Assembly (NCBI RefSeq): GCF_027744825.2
Contig: NC_071338.1
Span: 29,013,501 to 29,077,500, forward strand
Source of the DNA: Synchiropus splendidus
Lineage: Eukaryota; Chordata; Actinopteri; Syngnathiformes; Callionymidae
Length of the DNA: 64,000 nucleotides
Reading direction: 5' to 3'
The notes beneath the pieces were generated by a model. That model ran no database searches. It was not told where the DNA came from and saw only the letters and a program-made list of their open reading frames with translations. Positions 1 to 12,735 of the stretch are shown here, one piece after another (positions within the stretch are counted from its first letter, which is position 1; every line of letters starts with the position of its first letter). Made by a program: the position numbers and the translations under genes.

Positions 1-1527
1 TTCTGCTGATCAGACTCCACTGATTTTTACACCTGAGTTCCAGTCTGCGCGGCCAGATGGTTGCTTCGCGTCCTCACGGCAAACTCTCTCTCAACCTGCC
101 GTTCTCTATTGCTCCAGTAATTTATTTCTAAATTCCGTGCGTGCTTGATCTTCTTTCTGCCGCCTCCTTAGTTTGTTCGCTTCACTCCGTTTTCTGCTTT
201 CTCGCTTCTCTCCATCAGATTGGGTGTGAGTGCTTTGTATAACTCACCCTTTCTTTTTCCTCTCGTCATAGTTATTTCCTCGTGTGTGTAGAACCACCAC
301 CGAGCACTTTTAGTTTATTTGCCTCTCTTCTGTTTTTCTGTTTCTCTCTTCTGCCCTTGAGTGTATTTCTCGGTCCGTGTTCTGGTTCCGGTGCCCTTGG
401 TTCTTTGTTCCTGTTTGTCTTTTGAGTTCTCGCGTAACTGTGAGTAAATCATGTTAACCCTCGATCTCCCGAGTCTTCGGTCAGCCTGCAACGATTCAGC
501 ATCTGGGTCTGATCCCATAGACAGCCATGACAGAGTGAGGTCACGGGGGCAGCAAAGAGGCCGAGACGTCCAGCTCTCCACAGAAACCTCCTGCTCATCT
601 GGGCATTGACAGAACACTGAGATATGCCTCCTCCACACTTGGAGTCCGTCCTCCTCGAAGCAGTTGCTCGATGACATTAGCATTAAAAACGGAGCGTCGT
701 CAAATAGGTCACGACCTGCTAAAGCAGGTTTGACCTTATTATTTCACCACCTTTCTGCCATCATCCGTCCAACAATTTGACCGCTGTCTTCCAATGATGT
801 AACCAATTGCTCTTTTGTGTAGCGAATCATCTGATAGCAAGAGCCACCAAACTGCCGTGAGTAGAACTGTGATTCATTTCAGCTCAATTCAATTTGAAGT
901 GTCCAGAGATGCCTGAATGACAGTGTGGCTGCCGCTGTTTCTGCTTGGCTGCGAATCTAACTTTGAATGATGCCAAAAATAGCAGCGATGCAAGTTCCAG
1001 CCCCCCTTCTGCCCCGGAGAATTGGATTAGATGGAGTTAGATATAAGAAATTACTTTGTTTCCTTCCTGCCTCCTTTAAATTGACTTACGCCCAAGACTG
1101 TGCACGTTTCTTTTTCGGCGACTTGGCGTGGCTGTAATGTTTTCCGAGTCTCTGTGGTGGATTCAGTCGACATGATAGAGGAGCGGATTTCTGGTGGAGA
1201 CTCATTAACTGAATGAGAATTGGATTAACCAGTCTAACATCTATTTAATGTCCTGTTACATGACGTCCCCTGTGTTTAATGACTCAGTGGCGAACACAAG
1301 GCCTGTGGACCAAAAATGTGGATCAAAATTCTTTACATTATTAATGACATAATGACCCAGTAAATCATTACGAAGCCACTTATGGATCCTCTTTTTTTCT
1401 GTAGCAAGTAATCCAGACGTGGACGCTGCCATCCATTAGTAGTAGTATTTTTCCTTCCTATTTCTCCTCGAGGTATTACTCCTCACAATATTCTTCAAAT
1501 AATATATATATATAAAATGAATTCCTA
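1..1527. other. Intergenic DNA, no gene recognised
   Basis: Both strands were read. Open frames are short and none resembles a protein I know. A GC-richer patch at about 470-650 could be a decayed repeat, but I cannot assign it. The stretch lies about 16 kb downstream of the spon1 stop codon, and I see no terminal exon or polyadenylation context of a neighbouring gene. Confidence 0.5.
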
Positions 1528-2246
1528 TACAGTGGTACCTCGGTTCTCGACCACAATCCGTTCCAGACGGCCGTTCGAGAAGCGATTTGTTCGAATTCTG
1601 AATTGATTTTTCCCATTACAATGAATGGAAAAAGAACTAATGCGTTCCAAGCCTTAAAATTGTCTTTTGTAGGAGTGAATGTGGAGTGTCTGCTGCAGGT
1701 GGCTGTTCCTCTATGTGTGTGGCCGCTGCATGTGGGAGGGGTTGCCGAGTGAGTGAGGTCTCTCCAGAAGTGAAGAGGTGCCCGGTGCGTGTCCAGCTCT
1801 GAATGTGCGCTTCTGTGCAGTTTGGCTGTGACAAAGTCATAAACCAAGTCACGCTCTGTCCCAGACTCGCCTCATCCCTGTCCCAGCTCCAGCCCACAAC
1901 AGGACATCAAACCCTGGAGTGAGCGCTCCAGCACCTCCCCTGTGACCCTCTACCACGGTCCAGTGCGGAGACAGGAAAGGTTTTACACCTCAATATGAAG
2001 AAAAAACAGTCAGTAAATGTAGCTAACGGGACACGTCTGCATACAGAGGCTGCGTTATACACAATAACAAAGCGCGTCGTGGGTCAGCTGGTCGGTCCGC
2101 GCATGTAATGTTTTTCCCGACTTTTTTCGGGGGCGTTTGAGTTTTGGACTTTCGTTCAAAATCAGAAGCAAAAAAATCTCGAAATTTTAGTTCGAACTCC
2201 GATTTGTTCGAATTCCGGGACGTTCGTAAACCGAGGTACCACTGTA
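1528..2246. mobile_element. Mariner-like MITE with terminal inverted repeats
   Basis: The left end reads TACAGTGGTACCTCGGTT and the right end reads AACCGAGGTACCACTGTA, which are exact reverse complements. Both ends lie in a TA-TA context, consistent with TA target-site duplication by a Tc1/mariner-type transposase. Sub-terminal sequence also mirrors itself: TTCGAATTC-type motifs occur near both ends. The element is about 719 bp and holds no transposase frame, so it is non-autonomous. Termini of this CAGTGGTACCTCGG type are, from memory, common in vertebrate genomes. The termini are seen directly; the superfamily assignment is inference. Confidence 0.8.
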
Positions 2247-3044
2247 TAATCAAATAACAATAACATATTTTAAATCAATAATTAAATTAAGTTACTTATG
2301 TTCATGGTATAATTGCATTTTTTATTATATGTCAGAGACAAAATGTGTGCTCCATTAAAGATTCTTCTTCCTGTCCTTCCTTCCAGTGGCCCTTCAGGAA
2401 ATCCTCCCACTCCTGAAGCAACCTATTACTACATCCAAACTAGTGATCAGATTCACCAGTGAATGAAAGTCAAATTCTACATTCTAACAGATCAAACTAC
2501 TTCATCATATTTGTGTTTTCTATAATAAGACAAACATTTTTTCAACTATGAATTTGGTGTTTTTGAATGAATAAGGTCCAATGTGTTCATGCAATACATC
2601 AAACTGAAATATTAATCATGTTACTGTTCCATTAAAGCAGAAAGAGGCATTTTTTATGGCACCAATACCGAGCTAACTCAGCAGCCACCATCCATTATCA
2701 CCGTGGCAGAGGCAAGGGTTTGCAGTGTAGAGACTAAGATGAGAAAGTGTGTATCTGACTGAGGAAGTCTGAAGAGCTGAAGATCTCAGAAGCTGTTTGT
2801 ACCAGACTTGTAAGTCATTCTTCGTGTTTATCGCAGGTCACTAGGAGGGTTACCAAATGTGTGCTGACAAACATGTGTCAACAACTCGTGTTTATTAAAG
2901 TATAGTATTGCTGTAGCCAGCAAATGTTATTTTATTTTATTTTATTTTATTTTAAAAAGACCAGAAATATTGTAGTGGTGTGCAAGCTATGTGGAGGCTC
3001 AATAACACGTCCAAAAACATCTTCTGAAACATCTTCAGAAAGCG
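2247..3044. other. Intergenic DNA with a short TTTTA microsatellite
   Basis: AT-rich, non-coding. The only clear structure is a (TTTTA)n tract of about five units at 2927-2954. No gene is seen. Confidence 0.5.
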
Positions 3045-3335
3045 CACGCGTCGACCAAGCTCGTGGGAAAACAGCCCGAAGCAGACGCTGCTAAGGTTCG
3101 CTGGTCTGACGCCACAGGAGAAGCCACTGCAGCCAAACAGCAGCAGCTTGACTTGGGAGCGCCTGTTGCACCGCCTTTATCTCAGAAGCAGTTGAACACA
3201 CTAGTAGCAGCGAGGCATGTTGTGGAAGTTGCTTTTGCTAGTAACTAGTTACTTTGAAAGTAATGAGTAACTTGAAGTAACAAAGTTACTTTTGAACAAG
3301 GTAACTAGTAACTGTAACTAGTTAACGTTCATATT
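3045..3335. repeat. Degenerate GTAACTAGTTACT-rich interspersed repeat
   Basis: From 3238 to 3330 the sequence is dominated by alternating GTAACT/AGTTAC words (for example AGTAACTAGTTACTTTG), which are self-complementary. Just upstream, at 3063-3248, is a 61-codon frame with an Ala/Gln-rich product that ends in this motif. A second degenerate tract with the same words lies at 6803-6925. Such tracts are, from memory, termini of transposon-derived repeats in fish; I cannot name the family. The small frame is more likely transposon-derived than a host gene. Confidence 0.45.
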
Positions 3336-4769
3336 TAGTTTAATTGTTCACGTGTGTGTCATCTGTGAACCACTGACAAAACTCAAAAGATAAAAATGAA
3401 TACAAGAAGAAAACAGGAAGTGGAGGAGTGGGGGGTCAATCTAGCTAACAAATGGATAGACTGAAAAGACATATAGATATAAACAAAATGGCCGCCAGCT
3501 GGGTTACCACTGAGGGGAAGGCAATGGTGTCTGCTGTTATGATCAAACAGATCATTCACGCCACTTAATGCAGCACATACAATGAACTGAGGAAGTGTAA
3601 CATGGCAAACAGAGAGGCTCAGCTATTGCACTGTTTCTCACCGCGGACACTGTGGAAGCTCCTCGCCCACGTTAGTTAGAAGCAGGATGGTAATCTCTTC
3701 ACCCCTCAGGGGCCATAAAAGGTGGGTTGCCTCTTTTTTTTAAAACCTCCCCTGAGCGGGTCGATACCCCTCCTGGCACTGACATGTCTCAAAGCTCTTC
3801 TGACGCTCCCTTACCTTCGGAGATACACAAGAATTCACACGTTCCTTTACATGGAGTTAAGAGTCGCCTCCATATTTGAATGAATCCTTCAACGATACTC
3901 TTGTTGGTTTAGTGATTTCCTTTATTCTTGTCCGTGACAAGAGTTGGAAAAACAAGATGTATTAATGGAGGACAAAAAAAATACTACACAAGTATAAAAT
4001 AGACAGTTGGAAGTGTGATAAAATGAAATGAATAACACACACAGCTGCTTAAACAGAAGAGGAACGTGCAGTGTCTTCTGTACAGACCGTGCAGTCACTC
4101 ATTCCCTGCGATCTCTTCGTCCTTGTGTTGTGTCTCTGAGGCTGATCATGAAACAATCTGCAGTGAAAGACAACGGGGATGATTGACAGCCCCTTGCAAT
4201 CCTGACCTTGACAGTCAGAGGCGGCGTGGTTCAGGGCTTCATCTGGAGGAACGATAAGAGAAACCATATCAGAATATAGAAGTGAAGCAGCAAAACAAAG
4301 GGAGGAGAAGCAACAGCAGGCTTTGAAAATTGAACACGTCGGAGGGCGTTGGACTTCACTTTCATGGTGTTCATGGATGTAGCTGCACAACAGAGCATGT
4401 GGCTCCACATTTGTGGCTGTCGCTGAAACAAAGCTGCAATTTGAGAGAAACAGCATTAATTGATCTACAGTCTGAGAAATCGACCTCCATTCATTTGGTG
4501 TTTTGGTTGTGTGGGAATGTTTTGTGTCAGACCGTCATAGTTTTCTGATGATAAGTTCAACCCTTCCTCTTCACATGGTCAACCATGGGCCTAACGCTTA
4601 GGCTGGTTTCACTGACGTGATCCAGCCGATCCAGTGAACAGGACCACGGATTCAGTATCTGCTCTCTCTCTCTCTCAGTGTATTCTGATCTGACAGCAGA
4701 TATTACATTCAATCCATCCGTCCGGTCACATCGCCGAACTTATGATCAAACATCTGTGTGTGCTCCTCG
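3336..4769. other. Intergenic DNA, nothing recognised
   Basis: Mixed-composition non-coding DNA. Overlapping short open frames on both strands at 4049-4548 show no recognisable domain, and no splice-bounded exon matches a family I know. A short (CT)n run lies just before 4680. Confidence 0.45.
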
Positions 4770-5360
4770 TATAAATATACTTGTTGGAAACACACCTACT
4801 TGTGTGGACCTCATGGATTTGTGGCGCCATTTTACCTGTCGACACGAATTCAAGACCCAATTTGAGAAGTAAAACTTCAAAGTAACTGGGTCATTATAAT
4901 TAGGTTTAAGTTTGGTTCAAGTCCTGGTTCAGGTGAGGCGTGTGTTTTGGATGGTAAGGTTTAAGGGGAGAGGCTGGGGGAAGGATTATCGCAATGAGAA
5001 ACCTCACAATGTCCCCACAAGGATAGAAAAACCCACACGTGTGTAGGGGAGGCTATTTTATCCTACTTTGTGGGGAACAATTCTTGAGAGAACACTATCT
5101 TTGTGAGGACCGTATGACACTGTGGGGACATTTGGCTGGACCCCACAAGGTTAAGCCTCAGCTTGAGAATGAAAACTTCAAAATAACAGGGTCACTATAG
5201 TTGAGTGTAAGTTTGGTTCGGAGTCCTGGTTGAGGTGAGCCATTTGTTTTGGTTAAGTTTAGCGTGAGAGGCCGGGGAAAGGGTTATAGCAATGAGCGGA
5301 CCACACGAAAATAGTACGACAAACCTGTGTGTGTGTTGGGGGAGGGTATATTGCATACTA
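4770..5360. repeat. Tandem repeat of about 301 bp, two diverged copies
   Basis: Two consecutive copies share an ordered set of phrases: AAAACTTCAAA-TAAC-GGGTCA (4871 and 5172), AAGTTTGGTTC, AGTCCTGGTT, GAGAGGC-GGGGAAAGG-TTAT and GCAATGAG, offset by about 301 bp. Between them is TGTGGGGACATTTGGCTGGA. This matches the widespread teleost repeat marked by GTGTGT-GGGGAGGCTATTTTA, which I recall from many fish genomes and which is here present at 5041-5060. Non-coding. Confidence 0.75.
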
Positions 5361-5713
5361 CTGAGGGATTTCTTAGGATCAAAATGGGATATTTCCAAGA
5401 TCAGGTGTGGAACATACAGCGTCCTTCAGCTCACCTTGTGATTGGCCGGTCCACTCGGGGAGGTGGATGTGTTGCTCCGCCATGAACTGTAGTGATACCT
5501 CGAGAGGAAGCCTCGCTGCAAGGGGTTAACGCCTGCTACACCCGCTGAGATCTGTGGGAGGAGGATCCGAGACCATGGAAATCATCTGTCAGCTGGAGAT
5601 AGAACTGCAATACAGCTCCACCTGTATAGTGAGAAGGTGGCGCTCTCTCTCTGCAAAGACAAGAAGTTAACATCTCCGTTGGTTTGATGTCAGTAAAAAA
5701 AGAAATAATGTCC
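5361..5713. other. Intergenic DNA, nothing recognised
   Basis: Non-coding. No open frame, tRNA or repeat that I can support. Confidence 0.4.
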
Positions 5714-5850
5714 GAGTGGTTTGTGCTGCAGCCTCACCAAGATGGTTGACGGTTTGACTCCTGCATCAGCCTTTTGTTGTTTGTAGTCTGGTGCTTGTGT
5801 GGGTTTTCTCCAGGGTCTCTGGTTTCCTCCCACAGTCCAAAAACATTGAT
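5714..5850 (+). mobile_element. tRNA-derived SINE fragment with conserved central region
   Basis: The head at about 5714-5765 resembles a tRNA-type promoter: GAGTGGTTTGTGCTGCAGCC corresponds to an A box region, and GGTTGACGGTTTGACTCC to a B box (canonical GGTTCGAATCC). It is followed by GTGGGTTTTCTCCAGGGTCT and CCTCCCACAGTCCAAAAACA, a central/tail sequence I recall from many fish SINE/LINE tails. Diverged and truncated. A second degenerate motif of the (TCCATCC)...GGGGCGGAGTCTATCCCAGC type lies at 5970-6050 and may be a separate repeat. Confidence 0.65.
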
Positions 5851-6165
5851 GACTCTCACTGCAGATGTGTGAGCATGAATGGTTGCTGGGCTGGAGGCAC
5901 ATGTCCTGAATTTCTGTGTTATTCAAGTCACATGGTTTTTACAGCGATAACAACCTTTGCAGCACTTCAGGCTCATACATATCCGTCCACTTCTTTTCTC
6001 CGGTTTATTGCCTTTTGGAGGTGTCAGGGGGGCGGAGTCTATCCCAGCCTAGTCCTTGTACTTTTTACCTTTGCGTATAGACGGTATGTTGTAGTTAAAC
6101 TCAATTCAAGTTGATAACTTTTTTTTAATTTTATCTTGTTCATTTTTTATACCTATATCTTAACC

Positions 6166-6802
<637 letters not shown>

Positions 6803-6925
6803 ATGTTGCCAGTTACTTTGAAAAGGTAATCTGATTATTGATTACTACCTCAAAAAGTTACTTAATTACTTTACTGATTACTTGAATTTAAAAGTAACTA
6901 AGTTAGATTACAAGTTACTGAGGTT
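6803..6925. repeat. Second GTAACTT-type degenerate repeat
   Basis: Repeated words AGTTACTTTGAAAAGGTAAT, AGTTACTTAATTACTTTACT and AAAAGTAACTAAGTTA resemble the tract at 3238-3330. The words are quasi-palindromic. Probably the end of a decayed DNA transposon; family not assigned. Confidence 0.45.
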
Positions 6926-9900
6926 GAAGTTCTTGGGGGTCCAGTGTTTTTCCATGTTTGGGGTCATTTTTGTGAGCACAATCTCAGTTATATGAATATA
7001 GAGTCAATGTATTGCTTTGAAACACTCCAACTCACTACAGCGAAAATCACACACAAAAAGCAGCAAATATGAAAAACAAAACAAAGTGATATTTTGCCAT
7101 TTATATAGTAAAATGTAGGGAAGGCCCCATTATTTTTATATTTTATTTTTGCCTTTTTTTAACCACAAGGCAGAAGTTAAGTCTCAGTGTGTCACGTCTC
7201 CTGTTGGGCACCTGGAGGCAGCAGTGGCACTTAAGTGGCTGCTGTTACTCACATGTACGCTGCGTCGAGCCGGAGGATCATTTTATTCCAGAGAAAATGC
7301 GACATCAGTACATCAGTACCATTACGTCCTGCACTTAAGACAAAAAATCTATAAAAATCTATCATAAGTGTCGTTCAACTTGACCTATCAAGAGGATTTT
7401 GAAAAACTGGTATATAGTTTTGAGTCAGCACTTTCGACATATTTGCGAGGCTACTTTATTTCGCTCTCTTTAACAAGTGATTTCTGCGCTTTGGTGGAAC
7501 CTGCAAACCAGCCACGACTTTGGTAGTGGCTGTATTTTCAGCTAGAAACTTGCATCTCTCTCTCCACACGTCTGTTATTTACTGCAGTGTAGCCAGCAGC
7601 TTGGCACGTGAGCTGCCCGCGTGCTGAAAACGTGACTGGCGTGTCCCGCACATAACGTCATGCCCAACGACGCAGTTGTAGAAAGTGAATGTTAATATTT
7701 CGCTTCCCGACAATGACAACAATAGTAACACACAGTAAGGTTGTGATATACGAGTGACGCACTACTGGCATCACTGGATGTCACACACAAGGGCCAAAAT
7801 TTCAAGCTGAAGAAAATGAACATGTATTTAACGTCTGTACTGTAAGTGGCATTTTAGTTCAAGCAGACGGTGAGTGTCTATTTGAATCATTGAAGGCTTA
7901 TTTTAACGCAAGGCTTCTCTGTGGTTTGGAGACAGAAAATGTCCACCTCCAACTCTGACTCGCAACATAGTTTAGTTTTATTCTTGAAGCACAGACGTCC
8001 ATCTGCTTTCCTATCTCTCCTCAAATTCCTCTTTAGCTGCATCATATTTATAGACATTCCCAGACTCATTCTTGTCCAGTAACATCTCCACTTGTCTGTC
8101 TTGGACTCGCGTCTTTGTAGCCCATGAACATGCTGCATTGATGATCGAGGTATTGAAATTTTGACATCAGATTTTTATGCATTTGCAGTGCTTACAGGCC
8201 AGATTCGGCCCCCGAGCCTGGGTTTGGCACATGCGATCTGAAGCCTCCAGCTGCATAGTATCATCCTGTTTCAGACAGCATTCCCATAATGCACTGCAGC
8301 AACATTATTTTAGGGCTTATTTCGCCAGTGTTGGGTGGACTTGTAGGCAAAGTCAGTTCTCTCTTACTTTGGCTGTTTAGACACTTGAAAGAATCTTGTT
8401 TATCATGTCGGTGATGACGCACATCTGCTGGCTAACAGCACCCAGGAGAACCTCTCTCCGAACAATGGCAGCCAATAAACGACTGAAAAAAAAACATGTT
8501 TACCTGTTCAGTTTTTATTCCAAACAAACTGAACATGAACTTCTGATTGATGTTTTCATACATATGAAGCACAGTACTGTGGGGGACATTGTACTTCTGC
8601 CCGTGACTCAAGAAAACCCAAGCAGTTTCTAAATGTTTGATTCACAGTTGTCTCAGAAATAATAATAAAAAAAGTGCTTTGACCAGGGACCAAAAATCCA
8701 AACTCGTAAACACGTAATGCTCCAGAGAGGGAACGTCCACAGGATTTGCTCCAACTCTGTTGGTCCTGAGAGTGGAGTAGAGAGACAGGTGTGGTGCTGT
8801 ATGAGGACAGTGAGGGACACAAGACTCACACATCAGAACAAAGAGGAAGTGACACGTTCCTCCCCAGCGTCAGAATACCAATCCATCAAAAGTAAACACG
8901 TTTGTGAGTCAGACTCCGGGATGCTGAAGCAGCCTTCCATTGATCAACCATGAGCGATATCCACGTGCTGAGAGACGTTTCCCTGGTCGAGTGATGCAAC
9001 CTCCCTCCTATTAGTCGGAGGGTCCCAGAGCATCAGCGGGGTTGGCTGCGTCTCCGTGAGAGCTCTGTAAGGAGACTCCGGGGAGCGGAGCACGCACTCG
9101 CTTCACAGCAGCACTTGTGCATGAGCTCACTCATGTGTTTGTGTTAATGTGTGTAATCACAGATATTGTATAATTCATCAATCCCTCATCCTGGATTACA
9201 CTGGATTCCCGTTACGTGCGCAGCGCTGGTGCACGTCTCATGGCTGGGAAGCCTGGGGCTTCATTATGTTACCTGCATTAGAGCAATGAACGTAAATCTG
9301 CTCGAAACTAAAAGGCGGATGAATATTTAATGGCAGGTTTTAAACACTGCACTGCACTGCCTGGTCTCCTGTAACTGGCCCTCAGCGCTACAAACCCCAC
9401 CGTGGTGCTGAAAATCCTGACCATTTTTCTAGGTGGAGATATTTTCTCGTTCCATTCTGAATGTCGCTCCTGCACTCTTTCATAAATCCACTCAGGTTCC
9501 ATGAGACGGAGGCGGTGGGAGACCTGTGAACTGCCCTCCGTGTATCTCATCGCACCTTAACAACCAACTGCGCTGAACCATTGCACCAAACCGCCAACAG
9601 CCAGTCTTCACCGCTGTATGGTTTGTTGCCATGGTAACAGTGCAGCAAGTCCTGCCAGCGCTTATGTCTCTGGTTATGGCCGTCCATTTCCATTTGCAGA
9701 CATTGATCACCATGCTGCTGGGATCAGGCTGGCACTCACGCAGAACGTCTGGGATGGACTCACCTGAGGCTTGGAAGACACTCCTGGAGCCTTCTTTAAC
9801 CAATGCTCTGTCTCGACCTGGGAACTGGCCACATGGGATTCTCATCAGAAAAAGGACTGCTAGTCGTACTCTTAATAATATAAGCAAGATTCTTTCATGG

Positions 9901-10571
9901 TGCTGAATTATTTAACATTATTAAAATTTTACTGCCATTTTTTTTGTGTGTTTCACAAGCCATGCCTGTATATATATATATATGACAATAATAATAAAAT
10001 AATAATAAAAATATTGTTCAATATTTCCTACCAATACAACCCTAGGTAGCTGGGATCGGCTCCAATAAACAGATTTCAAGTTTCCATTGGACGTCGCACG
10101 TGACGTTCCAAAAGACCAGTTTGGCTAGGATGATGATGTGCATGTGTGACAGTCGTAAGCTGCCATTGCTATTTAGTGTGGTATTGCTTGGTATATAAAT
10201 TGTACGCCATGTGCCTACGACCATATAGAATATGCCAAGTAACATGATGAACTTTATAGAAGGTGTTTTTAATGTGTAATTTCAGGGATATGAGCCACTA
10301 CTTTTTCCTTCCGGTCTGAACTCTGCAGCATATACAATAATGCAGCTAATATATGGATTTTTACAGGCTAAAGAGCATCATTCTGCCAAAATATTGAGCC
10401 TTGTCACATCAAACCGAAATCACACGCGTTGTATTGACCTTAAACAGCTCAAAATGTGTTGTTTTCGCCCGTGTGTCCGCAGCTCCACCCACAGAGCCGA
10501 TCTCCTTAAGGACGTGAGATGAGAGGCAGCAGCTGAGACCAGCTGTGGTGTCGGAACTGAACAAGTGGGCG
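6926..10571. other. Intergenic DNA, no gene recognised
   Basis: About 3.6 kb. Frames such as 9492-9887 (minus, 131 codons) and 9631-9906 (plus) overlap each other and show no motif I know. A short hAT-like phrase (GATTCGGCCCCCGAGCC) occurs at about 8202-8218. A small (TA)n lies near 9970. No RNA gene is seen. Confidence 0.45.
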
Positions 10572-10655
10572 CTTTAATGTCAATAAAAGATGTGAGGAGT
10601 GAAAGATTCAAGCTCAGAACATTGCTGAGTTTGTTTCATGAGTCAGTCTCCATGC
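10572..10655 (+). repeat. Dispersed 84-bp repeat, copy A
   Basis: Starts TTTAATGTCAATAAAAGAT and ends TTGTTTCATGAGTCAGTCTC plus CATGC. It matches 43871-43955 with a handful of substitutions in the same orientation. The flanks of the two copies do not match, so this is an interspersed fragment and not a segmental duplication. Family unknown. Confidence 0.7.
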
Positions 10656-10827
10656 TGGACCCTATTTTCAAAACTATTTCAGAAGTAATCCTCATCCATT
10701 TTTAAGCACCACTGACCTTTCTACGGTGCAGGTAGCACCACTGCACCCGCGGCTTAGATATCAGTATCTTTGATGTATGATGAGCTTATGGATGAACAAG
10801 ATCTATTTTCCTTCTTTACTTTAGTGG

Positions 10828-10828
<1 letters not shown>

Positions 10829-10873
<45 letters not shown>
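10829..10873. repeat. (TA)n microsatellite
   Basis: About 22 TA units in an AT-rich context. An A21 homopolymer follows at 11009-11029. Confidence 0.95.
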
Positions 10874-10875
<2 letters not shown>

Positions 10876-12735
10876 GAGTTGGGGAAGAAGAAGGAATGGG
10901 GTGTAAACATGTTGAATCTGTTGTTGAGATATTCAGTTAAAATAAGACGTAAGTTTGCAAGTTGAATTTTGAAAGAAGATGGTATTTCAGTTGAATCAGT
11001 AATAGATTAAAAAAAAAAAAAAAAAAAAAGGAGCGCCACCTCATGGCTTAACCCGAACCCCAGCGGCCTTCTGTTGGACAGTCTGGTGACTGTGTCTCCA
11101 GTGTGTGGAAAGGCCACATGAAAGGAAACATTCGATTCAAGCCGAATGTCTCACCATGCACAGGGTCACTCCTTCACCAACGTGCTGATACTCAACGCCG
11201 TAGAATGTGGGAATGTAGCTGTACCACAGAATGAACTTGGGCTTTACCCGACTCATTAAGAAACATCTGCTGCACAAGGAAGCATCATCAAAGATGTCGG
11301 GGTCATCAGGTCAGGTGTCTCCCCCACACTCAGGTGACCCAAGTCCCATTACATTTTCCGTTCCATTAGCAAACCCACGCATGAGACGTCTTCAGCCGCC
11401 CTTTCTCTGCTCCTCTCTAGCGCCCCCCCCTCCCTCTAATAAATGTCTGTCCTGACACATTATTCTTTTGGATCTCTTGAGTCTATTGAGCACAAAATAT
11501 ATCAAATTTCACCGTCACATTTACACTGCACTCAGTTCTGAACACCGGTGACATGATGTGTGACAAGTCCTTCTCCACGGAGTCATGTGGCGCTCAACAA
11601 AGAGAAACAGAAATCCTTCTATCTTTTACCAAAAGCCTGGAAACACCCGTTGTTGTTGTTGATAATAATAATAATAATACTGTGGACGTCAGTTTGTTTT
11701 GAACCATTTTCTCATCACTTATCCAAGGACACAGACCTCCTCCAGCTCTTCTGCAGGAACACCAAGTCACCAAGGCAAGTCTTCTCTCCAGCGTGGTCCA
11801 GCAGCCAGAATGTCTTTGTACCGGTGCCGGGTTTATTGAACCAAATCATTATTCAGCTTTTTTTTTGTCCCTGACGCTGTCGGTCTCTACAGAAGAGGAG
11901 CGTCGTGTGAAGCGTTTGATGGTCTTTGATGATCATGAAGAATGAATATGGAGATGACTGAGGCGGGTGCAGATGGTCCTGGAGGCTCCGTGGGTGTGAA
12001 GGTGAGGCCACTGTCACCGTGATCTGTCCTGGGGTCCTGGAGTTTGGCGTCGACGGAGCTCATTCATGTCATTTTTGAATGAGAGTTTTGATTTGAAACA
12101 GCTTCGGTGTTTTCCTCAGTCGCGCTGTAAAGATGGGTGAGAAAGCCGTACAGATGCCAATGAGATTCATGGAAGCTGCAAACATGAAGAGGATAGATGA
12201 TGGAGGGAGGAGCAAGTCAAGGTGGAGGAGGCTGACTTGCGCGACCATTTTGATCTCCTGTCAGAGAATCATGTTTTTATTTCAATCTTTACCCAGTGAG
12301 CCTTAAATATTCAACTTGTCTTGTTCCATTCTAATTCAATTTATTTTCAAGCTATAATTTAATTTAGAAAATTTTAAAACATTGGATTTTTATGTTTATT
12401 CTTTTTTCACATTATGATACTCTACATAAAGATATTGAATAATAACAAATGCAAAGACTTCAATGATATTATTGTGAACAGTTGGTCATCAGATCAGTGT
12501 CAATTCAGTCTGGCAAGTCGGTTGCCTGCAGGGAGTTTTAATGCCCAGTATTCAGTGACACAGTATCAGCGCAGTGTGTCACTGTGTCGAAACGCTTTGT
12601 GATGCCTCATTGCCCCATCACTACTGTTCAGACTAGACTCAATAAAGATAATCCTGACCTGTCTTTGAGTGTCATACATAGCGCCATGAGCTGGCCTTCT
12701 GGCTCAGCTCTGTCATCGGCTGATCCAAACTCTGG
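10874..12735. other. Intergenic DNA, no gene recognised
   Basis: Contains an A21 run (11009-11029) and a short ATA-rich tract near 11665. Open frames at 11231-11455 and 11560-11874 are low-complexity or unrecognised. No exon of a known gene is seen. Confidence 0.45.

Noticed and set aside
315..683. A 122-codon minus-strand frame that looked like a retroelement tail
   Set aside because: Trp/Arg/Pro spacing was suggestive but no conserved LINE or gypsy block could be matched.
8190..8240. hAT-like phrase with GATTCGGCCCCCGAGCC
   Set aside because: Only about 40 bases are suggestive and no matching opposite end was found, so it is not listed as an element.
9492..9906. Overlapping 131- and 91-codon frames on opposite strands
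   Set aside because: Neither has recognisable motifs. The tRNA-like phrase near 9560-9590 on the minus strand does not give a proper B box.
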